From Plakobranchus ocellatus (taxonomy: Eukaryota; Mollusca; Gastropoda; Plakobranchidae): a stretch of DNA of 39,689 nt. The DNA lies in contig BLXT01007274.1 in the NCBI GenBank assembly GCA_019648995.1, positions 66,721 to 106,409 of the forward strand, read 5' to 3'. A program made the translations under genes and the position numbers. The notes under the pieces are model-generated. The model was not told the DNA's origin. It was given only the letters and a program-made list of their open reading frames with translations, and ran no database searches. Of the stretch, positions 22,896 through 33,111 are shown in pieces (the first letter of the stretch is position 1; each line of letters begins with the position of its first letter).

Positions 22896-24120
22896 CTGTT
22901 GCGCAAAAGAAGGGCCAATATTTTTCTCCTTTTTAGCTCTCAAAAAATTTTTGTATTACTGGTGAATCATTAATATGGTTTCACCATGAAATGGACGAGC
23001 TGCTGTTACCGAATCGCTACCTGATCTTTCTTTGTTTTTTCATACTTTTCTTTATCATGAAGACAACTTTATAGTTGCCTGAACTGTACACTTGAAAACA
23101 TACCTTACTTATAGAAACGAGAAGTGGACTAAAAAAAATAATGGGACTGAAATAATTGACTTTTCTATATTTGCTAATAACTAAATAGACTCCTTTGGGA
23201 ATTTTCGTGCTGATGGAAATAGCTAAAACAATTGAAACATCATCATATTGAGAATCTTATAAAAAGTGTTCAAAATATTTTTTTAAAAATAATTTTCAAG
23301 CTTGTATAATATTACATTTCGTTTAATTGTTATAGATCTATCTTGAATTAATCATCAACATTATCATAATCACCACCTCAAGGACCTTCATGATCATGAC
23401 CATAAAATTTTTCTTGTTATCGATTTCATCAGTGACAACATCTCCATCACTATTGTTAAAATTTTCCGCCATCGTCAATACAATCACATGACTTCTTACC
23501 ATTATCAGTATGGTCATCCACTTTATTGTTTCCTGTTATTATTATTGTGACAATTGGTTTTTGTGAATTGAGTCTAGATCTAGGCTCTGAACGGATTATA
23601 TTGTGATTTGTCCATGAATATTTGTTATCTTTAAGAAGATTTTGAGTAGGGCTAGAATAGATCTATTTAAGATTAGAAGAACTATATTGGTTTTAGCTTT
23701 ATTTACCCTTTCGGGTCTAGGGAATTCTAGAAGATCTAGAAGGTGTGGAAACATTGTTTACAGGTAGTTATTAGATCATATTCATGGTGGATGTGTTTGA
23801 AATAGGGAAGTTTGATAGGCAAATATTTCTAGCTACCCTTGATGATATAATTTGTGACTTCCTCTTTGTTCTAGAAGTTCTAGAATGCATTGCTTCTATT
23901 ATATTCTTTCATTAGTTTATACACCGAATAACAGGTATTTTTTAGAAGCTGTGGGCTGTGGATATATAAGAACGGTTGTGAGATCTTTGCACGCAACTTG
24001 CAGAGACCGCTGAGAGATGTTTGATAGCTTGCAGATCTAAATATTATAGAAATAAAATTGCTGTTTGGAAACTGTTCACTATTCAAATTAATTAACTTTT
24101 CATTATAAAATTTTACCCAC
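22896..24120. other. Intron between exons 7 and 8
   Basis: AT-rich, with TCTAGA/AGATCT clusters near 23573-23582 and 23720-23740. No gene or transposon recognised. Confidence 0.5.
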
Positions 24121-24295
24121 TTGATGTGCTAACTCCAGAAAATACCCAGCACTGGCCATACTTGACAGGCTTCTTAGTGTCCAAGAACTTCTCAAGAATC
24201 TTCACACTTCCGGTCCAGGAAAGAGGAGACCGCCCATCTTTATAAGGCTCACCCCATCTACCAGTTAGAATGCCGTTGTCGTCTTGAGAATTGAT
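24121..24295 (-). CDS. Transglutaminase exon 7: catalytic cysteine
   Basis: Encodes 58 codons with the active-site motif [15 protein letters not shown]; the Cys is model residue 369. The Trp of LTGRW, 35 residues earlier, corresponds to the Trp that stabilises the oxyanion in TGM2 (36 residues earlier there). SPLSWTGSV is also conserved. Acceptor TTTAAG|ATC. The donor choice is fixed by frame: A|GTGGGT works, whereas the nearby GG|GTAAAA would break the frame. Confidence 0.96.
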
Positions 24296-25261
24296 CTTAA
24301 ACATCAAATAAACAAAAATGATTTACAAAGCCCTAAAAAGTAAAGATAAATTGGCAACTTTTTAGAAATAATATTTTACACACATTCTTAAAAAAACAAA
24401 ATTCACTTATAGTCCAAAGACAGTTTCACAGAAATGCCTTTTTTGTGAAAAGCTGACATTTATGTTTGAAAAACCTTTCTGATACACACTGTGACCAATT
24501 TGGATAAGTTTTTATTGTGTTGGGTAATAGCTCAAAAACATAACTATGATATTTAGATCTAGATGTAGGATTTACAGGCTTGGCCAAAGTGAGCCTGCGT
24601 TGATTGTTCTTTGCATATGATAAAGAAGGTATTATACTTTGTTCTCTCAATTTCACTTTTGTAGTGTAGTTTTAAGAGAGCATGCCAATCGAAAGCAAAT
24701 CGAAAGCAAATCATTCATATTCAATAGCAATTCTCAAACAAAATTAATGCTCTACGGAACTTGGTGATTATCCCAAGCCTGATGATTGGTCATTTAAAAT
24801 GTACAGTAGATCTTTTCATTTTGCATTATTACTACTACTGGCTCTTTTCTTTTTGCATGATTACTTCTGGATATTTATTACAACTCTACTCTACCCATCC
24901 CATATAATCACATTAACACAAGATGAATAATTTGAGTTGAAATCTAATACCATATTTGAACAAAATCGTTCGGTGCAATAAAAAGTTAATCGAAAATAAA
25001 GAAGAAGGAATGGTCTTTGATACTAAATGGATTGTTAAAAAAACTGTCTGCTTATTAATAAAACTATGAGTTCATTCACCATGATCGTAAGAAACACAGG
25101 TTTAAATTTAATTTAATGAAAGAGCCTATAAAACTTATGACATCAAAACTATGCAGTACATTTACCAAACTAGGCTGATTTTAGATTAAGAGAACGTTAT
25201 CATAATCCTAAAAACTTATATTATACCTTATTTTTAACTTTATGTCGCAGATCTAACCTAC
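24296..25261. other. Intron between exons 6 and 7
   Basis: Nothing identified; one AGATCTAGATG cluster near 24555. Confidence 0.5.
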
Positions 25262-25369
25262 CATGGCTGAAAGTTTGCGGACCACAAGAGTCGAGTTACC
25301 CCGAGCTTCCCATTTGATATCAGACTGATCAAGCAGATACATGGCGCAGTCTAACACCACAGATTCAAA
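25262..25369 (-). CDS. Transglutaminase exon 6: core helix region
   Basis: Encodes 36 codons, FESVVLDCAMYLLD through VVRKLSAM, continuing RPWNFGQ-F of exon 5 and leading into INSQDDNG of exon 7 (the family SAMVN-DD pattern). Acceptor CTGCAG|TTT; donor ATG|GTAGGT; phase 0 at both ends. A run of T/A just upstream is intronic. Confidence 0.94.
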
Positions 25370-26761
25370 CTGCAGAAACAAGAGGACAGGCTGATAAATG
25401 CTATGATATAGTTTAATGGGGGTTGGGGGAGGGAGAACTTGAAATGTCACATGTTCATGATTCCACAAAAAAAAAAAAAAAATTTCAAATGTTTGACTCA
25501 ATAGCAATCTTTGGAGAATAACTTTGACAAAGAAAGGCCTGAGAAAGATGAAGGATTTACAACTGAGACAGAAAGAAAGATGTAAAGTAAGTCTAGATTA
25601 GGACCTAGACCTCTTGATCTAAATCTAGATAGATTCTATCCAAACGTATATCCTGTATAATTATCTATCTCCAGATAAATCTAGATCTACCATCTTCCAT
25701 AATTCTCTAGAATCAATTTGTGTCATTATCAAGAAGTCAAATGAATCAAGATCTCGGGTAAGTGTGTTATTTTCCAAATCGATAATAGATCGAGGCTACA
25801 ATCTTAATAATTCTTTTTGGACAAGTTTGGCTCAGCATGATATGAAAAGAATTCGCTTGGTAATAAACTTTATTTTCTACTCAATATGATGGACATACAA
25901 TTACAGAAGAAAAAAAGACTTCCAATGCTTTTTTTTGTTATGAAGAACATATAAGAAGGAAAAGTGTGATTCTCTCATTTTGCCACGTGTGAGCCCTCTA
26001 TGCCTGAAATTGTCAGCAGGCCGACTCTTTGGAGAAAAAGGATATCCATTATTGTAGAGTTATGGTTTTTAATTCTTTTGAATAATTGAATGGACTACAT
26101 TCCCAAGTATATTATAGAATTTTGTTTGAATATTATACATACTGGAATTTGCTGATCATGGTGACAGCAAGTACAAAACAGTTCAAGACATAACTTTCGA
26201 CAAATATGTTAAGTGTGAAATAAGTGTTTATAGATACATAAAAAAACTGTATCATTATTATTGTTATTATTTGAACACAACGTATACAAAAATAAAGGTT
26301 TTTTCAATAAAAATTTATATAAGTATATAGATCTAGATCTAGATCTACATCGTGATCCAATGCGCAATGTTTATTTTCAAAACAAATCCCTATCATAAGC
26401 ATTTTAATGTGAATTTGTATCATATTATTTAAATGTGATGAATAAAAAAACAGACAGATGATAATTTTGATAGTCCATAACAAGACACAATAGGCTTTGG
26501 CTCGAAATTACTGATGGAATGCTGTAGGTCTGTGAATTCACAAGGCAGAAGTGAAGCTAGCATGTTTGACCTACTACCTTTCAGCACAAATTTGTTTCCA
26601 CAATTTTATTTTTGAAAATCATCTGTGCATACATGAACCTTTTTTCCAGGATAAAGACATCGAATCATTGTGATCAAATCTCAAAGTGTCTGTGATTTCA
26701 CAGTATCTGGTATGCTGAGGGTTAAACTGCTGTAATTCTAGCAAAGAGTAAACTTTAACTT
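25370..26761. other. Intron between exons 5 and 6, exon 6 side
   Basis: Contains TCTAGA/AGATCT clusters at about 25592-25690 and a run of three AGATCT units at 26329-26345. Otherwise nothing recognised. Confidence 0.5.
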
Positions 26762-27475
26762 TTAACTCACTTGAGACGGATGCGCCACGTTTTGGCGCAT
26801 CGCCAATCGGTCATTTTGGGCAAATGCGTTACCCCCGGCGCATTACCAAACTACTTAAATATCGCCTTTATTATGCGCCGAAAGTGGGCGCACCCACCGT
26901 GAACGTTAGTTAAGCCTTTTGTTTCGTTTCGTGCGGAGTTTCCCAAAGATCGGTCGGTAACTTTTTGAATTATCGAGAGGGAAGAGAGGGGTAGATCTGA
27001 AACCTGTTTCAGTTTCTATCTTTGTTGTTGCTAGTATCATGGCTTGCGCCGATCGCAACTATGACTCTGAATTTGAAGTAGATTTAGATCTAAGTGACGA
27101 TGGTGACCCTGAATATGTTGTAGAAACGTCGATACTAATTCTGACGAACCAGCAGCAGTGGTTTCTAAACAAATTGGATCTAAATCTACCTCTAAGGCGA
27201 CCACTTCTTCTTCTAGACCTAGACTTTAATCTAGATCTAAATTTTTCGAAAACACTAAATTTTGCGACTTTTTAATAAATGATAAAAAAAAAAATCAACA
27301 ACTTATTGTTTTACAGTAAACTGTTCCTAAATATTTGTATCTTAATGTTTGTTGTGTCAAAAGTTCTAAGCAAAGAAATGAAAATTGTAATTTTTGTGAA
27401 TTTTTGAAAACACCCCACAATTGCCAATCTGGGGGGAACGGGAACCGGTTTTGGGGCCAGTCTCAAGTGAGTTAA
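26762..27475 (+). mobile_element. piggyBac-like element A with a transposase start
   Basis: The left end TTAACTCACTTGAGAC (26762) and right end GTCTCAAGTGAGTTAA (27475) form a perfect 16-bp inverted repeat including the TTAA duplication. The length is 714 bases with the duplications. Inside are GCGCCA/TGGCGC hairpin blocks near the left end, then an ATG in strong Kozak context at 27039 opening an acidic frame (MACADRNYDSEFEVDLDLSD, DDGDPEY), like the N-terminus of piggyBac transposases. After about 28 residues the better frame shifts (NVDTNSDEPAAVVSKQIG, STSKATTSSSRPRL, stop), so the frame is broken. The DDD catalytic domain is absent: a non-autonomous deletion product. Confidence 0.8.
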
Positions 27476-27951
27476 AGACTAAAATGAGAATTGACATTTC
27501 AGCTACTGTATGGTGGAAATATCTCAAAAGTATAATTTTTGCATCCTGATGGGTTTATCTCTGTCGTATTACAAATAACAGGTCTTTTAAAAATGTAATA
27601 AGCTTAAATCAGGTACAATATTGGAATTCGCATAGTTGTAAATACTGACTTCTCCAAATCATAATCGTTCTGAGTTCTCTCTAACTTTTAGCATCTGCAT
27701 TCATTTTCTGTTTTACTAGCCTGGTTTTCACGTTTCCATTTCCTCTCCTCAGCCCCAGCCCCCCCCGGCTAGCTTTTACATGTGCGGCTACCTTTGTCTT
27801 TTTACATATTCTGTGTTCTTTGAAGAACCTTGAATTGATCTCTAAAAAGGATATTTTGGTTTTTTGTTCACACTTGTTTCAACAGTAACCTTCTATTTTC
27901 AGTCTCATTTTCTTGCCTTACTGTATTAAATCAAAGAAAAAAAGGACATAC
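27476..27951. other. Intron next to exon 5
   Basis: Nothing identified; a short CCCCAGCCCC run near 27753-27768. Confidence 0.5.
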
Positions 27952-28070
27952 CTGTCCAAAGTTCCAAGGCCTCTGTGTAATGCTATCTTTTGTTCCCATA
28001 TAAACAAACCCTGTTTCGTTCAGGACATATTCTTTCAATAAGTTTTCGTTGCTCATATACACAGCATCCT
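27952..28070 (-). CDS. Transglutaminase exon 5: start of catalytic core
   Basis: Encodes 39 codons: DAVYMSNENLLKEYVLNE, GFVYMGTK and RPWNFGQ, the invariant opening of the catalytic domain. Acceptor CATAG|AG; donor CAG|GTATGT. At 119 nt it equals the length I recall for the matching vertebrate TGM exon. A 26-base N gap lies in the intron upstream of it. Confidence 0.95.
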
Positions 28071-28794
28071 CTATGATTATCAATTGAAAAAGAATAATAA
28101 AAAATATGCTCAGGTCAATAGCTCATCAACCAATACAAAATATATTTTTTGTTTAAAACAGGCAAAAAAGGAGATTAGCCATCACAAGATTGAAGCTTAT
28201 CTATTAAGAAGTCTCTCTATATCTTGATTTATTACTCAACCATTTTTTATAGATATGTAATGTATCACATGGATGACTACAAAAAAAAAAAAAANNNNNN
28301 NNNNNNNNNNNNNNNNNNNNAAAAAAAAAAAAAAAAACCTTGGTGACATCAAAGGCTGAGTGATATGGCCCAAGACTCTTTTAGAAAAAAAAAATTTTTT
28401 GAATTATGCAATACTAACAAAAGCTACATCAATCGATGTTACATAAAAGAGGGCAGCGAGGGTATATGAGATGCAAGCTTCGTGTGATATTTTTTTTTAT
28501 TGCAAAATGACCAGTTTCACACAGCTTAGGTAGACCAGTTGAAAGACAGTTGAAAATGCAGCTTAGAAACTTACATGAGCCAGGCATAAAAGTCAATATA
28601 AAGGCTCGTGTCACAGGGTTTGGATAACAGCTCATGATTCAGCTAACGTGGCGCAGTACTTCAATGATACAATGTAGCCCCATATCACGTTCAAATACTT
28701 ATTTTTGCAATACAAACAACTAACAAAATCTGTTTGTGCACAAGACAATTTATAACAACTTAAAATTACCTAAACACCCTTGCAAAAAACTTAC
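28071..28794. other. Intron between exons 4 and 5, with assembly gap
   Basis: A poly-A tract is broken by 26 N at 28295-28320, so the true tract length is unknown. No gene recognised; the open frames around it are incidental. Confidence 0.7.
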
Positions 28795-28957
28795 CTTTAC
28801 ACCAAGGATTAAAAATGACATAGATGGGGTCATCATGCTCGTACTTATACACATCCACACCACTGGAGTCATCTTTTTCGACCACATCTACACTAAAATC
28901 CCATTTGCCCACATACAGAGTTGGCGGTGTCATGACAGAAACAATTAGATATGTACC
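28795..28957 (-). CDS. Transglutaminase exon 4: end of N-domain
   Basis: Encodes 54 codons, from GTYLIVSVMTPP through VGKWDFSVDVVEKDD to YVIFNPWCK. The I-F-N-P-W-C motif marks the boundary between the N-domain and the catalytic core in all transglutaminases. Acceptor CTAG|GG; donor AAAG|GTAAGT leaves one G, which with the AG of exon 5 restores the Glu of WCKEDAVY. Confidence 0.94.
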
Positions 28958-29785
28958 CTAGTAGGAGGAAATAATATCTCGCATTTTACGGAACATTCAT
29001 CGTGTATAAAAATTAATAAGCGCAAAAGGGATAAAAATATTTTAAGACCAAAGGAGAGGAAAGATAACTATTAGGATGAAATTAATGTGAATAAGCTATA
29101 TTAAGAAGATGAGGAATCAATATATCGAGGACAAAGTAAATGACGGTGGCAAAACGTTAGGGCAAAAATTTATGTGTAGCTCCTCAAATGTGATAATTCA
29201 AATTTGTCTGAATGAGATTTGCTAGCCAAAAGCTAAAACAACCATTTTTTTCTTTATTCACTGTGAATCAAAGTATGATTTGACATTGGATACATTTTTC
29301 AACAGTGTATGCATTGGGGGCTGTGATTACTGAATTGCCATCAAATTTGCAGGAATTTTACAATAACCTGTGGAACCTGGCCTCCTAAAAAACCCTGAGA
29401 CTATCTCGTAGAAATCAAACTCAATTACACGATACAATGAAGAGTGATTGCACAGCATTACTATTCAGTCCGCAGCCAGGAAAACCGTTGTTAAGATTGT
29501 CATAGCTTCCAGAGGTGTGGGCCAGAGAACTGGCCGCATTAGGAATCCAACACTAAAAATTTACATTGCAAGACTTTGTAATAATACGACTAGTAAAAAA
29601 ATCAGTAAATTGAATATGTCACTCAATAATAATGACAAAGAGGGAAAAAACTCAATGCAATGGTCAGAATTTGATTAGCATTAAACCTACACCGCCATCC
29701 TAAAAACTCTGAAGTTTTATGTATCTCATAGCTGCTACAGATTATAAATTTTCCTGTAACACACAATGCTATAAGTTTCGATTAC
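28958..29785. other. Intron between exons 3 and 4
   Basis: A stretch at about 29448-29550 has higher GC and a basic open frame (SAARKTVVKIVIASRGVGQR), perhaps a repeat relic, but I cannot assign it. Confidence 0.5.
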
Positions 29786-29883
29786 CTGATCAGACAAAAT
29801 TTTTGCTCCCCATTGCCTCGGGAAATCTCGATCCGACAACATAAACTCCACGTAGGTTCCATTTATAGAGTTTGGATTCTCTC
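29786..29883 (-). CDS. Transglutaminase exon 3: N-domain
   Basis: Encodes 32 codons beginning ENPNSINGTYVEFML and ending WGAKILSDQ, the part of the N-domain with the conserved NGT and W-A-K-I pattern. Acceptor GCAG|GA completes the Gly split with exon 2; donor CAG|GTAATC is in phase 0 and leads into GTYLIVSV of exon 4. Confidence 0.92.
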
Positions 29884-30653
29884 CTGCACAGAAATCGATC
29901 ATAAAAGTTACACAGTCAATAGAATGCACAATATAAACATATAATTACACAAGAACAAATTAATTCGCTTGTCATAAATTTTTCCTTATATGTTGCATTT
30001 TGCTCTTGTACATGGAGTAGCAACAAATTATCTGGTCCATTATTTTAGGCTTTGGCATTATGAACAGCGGGAATGTAGAAAATGAATATTACAGTCAAAA
30101 TAATTTCTTTAGTCACTCAAGTTAACTATCACATCCATCTAATCAAATGATTAATGATGATATTCACCATCTTTTTTATTTTCTTTCTGCCAGTTCTCAT
30201 GCTCTTTTTTGCTAATTGAGGCTGCTTATTTATTTGAGCGCCTTATTTCAAAAAACTACTTTTTTGCTCTATCCCTTCCTTTTTTGTCTGTTATTGCTGG
30301 TATTCAAGTTAAGTTTTCATAATCTTTTTATCGTCATCTTTCGTCATTCTTCTAAGTAAGTTTGATTTTGTAATCAAAAGATTTTATGGTAATAATTAAG
30401 ACATAATTATAATCATATAACTTCTTTTTATTCCTACATAATCATACATTTAACTTCTTCCTCTTGTGATGGCTCTCAACCATGTCTCAGTCAATCACAC
30501 TTCTCTTACTTCTCTTCTTCCCTTTTTCCTTCTCTTTCTCTCTTCACATCCTCATTTTACTTCTCTCCTCCTCCCTACTGCCCTTCTTTGCTTTCAACCT
30601 TTTTGTGGACTAGCTGTATACAAAAACCCAAACCCTCTCTCTTTCTCTCTCAC
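29884..30653. other. Intron between exons 2 and 3
   Basis: Contains a pyrimidine-rich tract (about 30496-30650) that makes a false Leu/Phe-rich plus-strand frame. Nothing else recognised. Confidence 0.6.
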
Positions 30654-30869
30654 CAGCCTCGAAAACGAGTTTGACATCGTCCTTGTTGATGTTATACTTC
30701 TTGGAAAAATCCAGTCTCATGACAAACTGCTGACCTCTTCTCACAACCAGCTGTGGCCTCAGCAGACTGTTTTGAGATATCTCAAATTTATCCGTATGAT
30801 GGGCGTGACTATTCTCAGCAACTAGAAAGTCCACTTGCGTCACGGTCAGAACATTTGAGAAATCAGGCT
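30654..30869 (-). CDS. Transglutaminase exon 2: N-domain start
   Basis: Encodes 71 full codons of the transglutaminase N-terminal beta-sandwich. The family landmarks are all present: LTVTQVDF, the HHTD turn, VVRRGQQFVMRLDFS and KLVFEA followed by a split Gly. Acceptor TATAG|AG; donor G|GTGAGA. The coding strand is minus; the plus-strand open frame over this stretch is a shadow. The CT-rich tract beside the donor (about 30480-30650 on the plus strand) is intronic. Confidence 0.93.
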
Positions 30870-31123
30870 CTATAGAAAGAAAAGTTATGTATGATATGTG
30901 CAAAGGCTTGATTGCCTTGTTTCATAACTAATTAAAGTGGGATAGATAAAAACTTTTAGACCATTCATGTTAAGGGCAAAAGGAATTAAATATCTCTACT
31001 GCAAAAAGAGAAAGGAATTTTTAAAAGTGGGCAGCTATTTTGCTTATACATAAGACCATTGTGGGTTGGAGAAAACAAGGTACACACTAAGATAGGCATG
31101 CAGACATTGTTTTATATAAAGTG

Positions 31124-31126
<3 letters not shown>

Positions 31127-31158
<32 letters not shown>
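31127..31158. repeat. (TA)n microsatellite
   Basis: About 15 TA units, followed by a short GTAT repeat at 31169-31183, directly beside the left end of the Penelope-like element. Confidence 0.95.
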
Positions 31159-31160
<2 letters not shown>

Positions 31161-31194
31161 CCTTTACGTATGTATGTATGTATGCTAAGTAAAT

Positions 31195-31470
31195 ACAAAG
31201 TAGAGTTGCCAACTAAATATTTTATTGATAACTAAACGGTGCTCACAAAGTTAATGATAAAGTAAAATATTCAGACGTTGCGCTGTAAGGGCTTTACCAG
31301 AGTGAAAATATAAAATAGAATAAATTCAAACACTGTAGTTACAGGCCAAAAAGAAGTGGACGCAACGTATTGCGTTCACAAACCATTACAGCAAATTGAA
31401 AAATACAAGAATAAAATAAAAATAAGCATTCTTATGAGTGGAAAAAAAATAAGAATGATGCCAGCAAATA
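31195..31470 (-). mobile_element. Terminal repeat of Penelope-like element, inverted copy
   Basis: Read on the minus strand it matches 32300-32520 and 3640-3870: AATTTGCTGTAATGG, CTTTTTGGCCTGTAAC, a CTGGTAAAGCCC...GCGCAACGTC segment (31300-31270) and GAGCACCGTTTAGTT. The central segment keeps the layout of a hammerhead core: CTGGTAA for CTGATGA, a GCCC/GC stem, CAAC for GAAAC, then GTC. It follows directly after the coding remnant on the same strand, so it is the 3' terminal repeat. Confidence 0.75.
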
Positions 31471-31474
31471 TATG

Positions 31475-32170
31475 TTAATGCAATTCATTTTTTAGATGTT
31501 GGGTAATGGTTATAGGAAATGTTGTTTCTTGTTTGACATTGAGTCCTTGCCGCTCCAACGTTTTAATAATTATGTCCAATGGCTTTCCTTGTTGAGTCTT
31601 GTGGATTTACATGTACATGGTCAATAGTATGCTCTGGAAGATTGAAATGCCTAGCTACAGGTGTGTCTCTGTCATTGGTGATTGTAAATCTGTGGTGTTT
31701 GAAGCGTGTTCTTAATATTTGGGATCTTTGTCTTACTTATTGTTTATTGCATTTGATCATGTGATGAGGTATGATGTGAGAAATGCATGAAAAACTATAT
31801 GGGAGATTTTATGTGAAGTCGTAGTGTTTCTGCATGTTGTGCATTACAGGGTTAAAATCACGAGGTTGGGGCTCCTACAATTGTTTTGGAATGCACTAAT
31901 TTCTCGTTAAGGTTGCAGGGTCTGCGGAAGGCTAACGTAGGAATCTGGGGGATAGCATTTCTGCATCGGTCTGATGTATGGAAAATAGGGAAGTATTTCT
32001 TTAAGATCGAAGGAACGCCAGTGAAAGCAGAGTTGTATGTAATAACGAATGGAATTTTGTTGGCATGTGTGTGTGTGTCCAGTTGTGATTTTGTAACGCC
32101 GATTGTCGAGGAATCACTTTTGTTTTGTTTATGGCCCTGGGTGATACCTTGCACTATATTACACTCTTTA
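31475..32170 (-). mobile_element. Penelope-like element coding remnant
   Basis: On the minus strand the 32154-31858 frame reads IPFVITYNSAFTGVPSILKK, FPIFHTSDRC, IPTLAFRRPCNLNEKLVHSK, the region after the reverse-transcriptase core of Penelope-like elements (P-F-V-x-T-Y-N-P, F-R-R-P-x-N-L-x-x-x-L-V-x-S/A-K). After a stop and a degraded stretch, 31738-31570 reads LRTRFKHHRF, RDTPVARHFNLPEHTIDHV, and in a shifted frame LDIIIKTLERQGLNVKQETT up to 31475; this is the end of the GIY-YIG endonuclease domain. The GIY-YIG motif and the polymerase core are absent. Dead and 5'-truncated. Confidence 0.82.
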
Positions 32171-32600
32171 CGAATTTCTGTACTATATAATTATCAATTT
32201 TCATATCTCTCTATCCTAATGCTCAGGGGCCAGAATACTGTATAATTTACATACTTACTGCCATTATTATTGTTATTTTTTCCACCTGATAAGAATAATT
32301 TTTGATTAATGTATTTTTCAATTTGCTGTTCACCTCTTTTTGGCCTGTAACCATAGTGCTTGTGCTGTCATTCTATTTTATATTTCCACTCTGATGAAGC
32401 CCATACGGCGTAATGTATAAATGTTTTATTTTATCATTCATTTACTTTGTGAGTACCGTTTAGTTTTCAATATAATATTTTGTTGGCAACTGTCAACTTT
32501 GTATTTACTTTATATCAATTCAGTTACCATCGAATCCTTTAGATCCTAGATTTTATATCGTTTGAAATGTTTACTGAGTGGTGATCTTGCCCATTTTAAA
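32140..32600 (+). mobile_element. Terminal repeat of Penelope-like element, second copy
   Basis: Same family as 3500-3955, and inverted relative to 31195-31470, so the coding remnant is flanked by head-to-head terminal repeats, an arrangement known for Penelope-like elements. It holds the best hammerhead-like core of the window: CTGATGA (32391-32397), a GCC/GGC stem, then GTAA (32410-32413) where GAAA is expected. Confidence 0.78.
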
Positions 32601-33111
32601 TTATATTACCTGTATAATTATAGATGTCAGGTCAACAGATAAAGAAAGGGACAGGCAGGTAGAAATAATTGATGGAAGGGAGAATAAAGAGCGAAGATCG
32701 TAAATGTCCATGTTGGGTATTTATATAGAAGACATCCAACAGACTGGCAGATCTGCAAACATAAAGAGAGATGCGTACTTAGACAGTGAAAAATATTATA
32801 TACACATGTAGATTGATACTAAGTCAGTGAATGAGAGATTAAACAAGATAAATAGCCAGGGAGAAATGGATATTTGGATGATATGCGATCGATGGAAGAA
32901 AGCTACATGATGTGAATAAAAAAAAACAAAAATTGATCAGGAGTCTCACAGATAAAGTAGGGCCTATCAGTTTAATGAGAAAAAGAAAAAAAGCAAACGT
33001 GAGAAAATTGTTAAAATAAACTGTTAAATCCTTCGGCAGAAAGAAAAAAAAAAGACATAAGTAGGGTGAGAAGCATTATGTATGAAAGCACTTAAGAAGT
33101 TAAGTGCTCAC

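Larger units (their letters stand above)
30870..33111. other. Intron between exons 1 and 2
   Basis: Hosts the (TA)n run and the Penelope-like element. The part from 32601 to 33111 is purine-rich and unidentified. Confidence 0.7.

Noticed and set aside
28736..28948. Plus-strand open frame
   Set aside because: Antisense shadow of transglutaminase exon 4.
29448..29678. Tc1/mariner N-terminus
   Set aside because: The basic frame lacks a recognisable helix-turn-helix or D-D-E motif and has no inverted ends.
30466..30825. 119-residue plus-strand open frame
   Set aside because: Antisense shadow of exon 2 plus a pyrimidine-rich intron tract.
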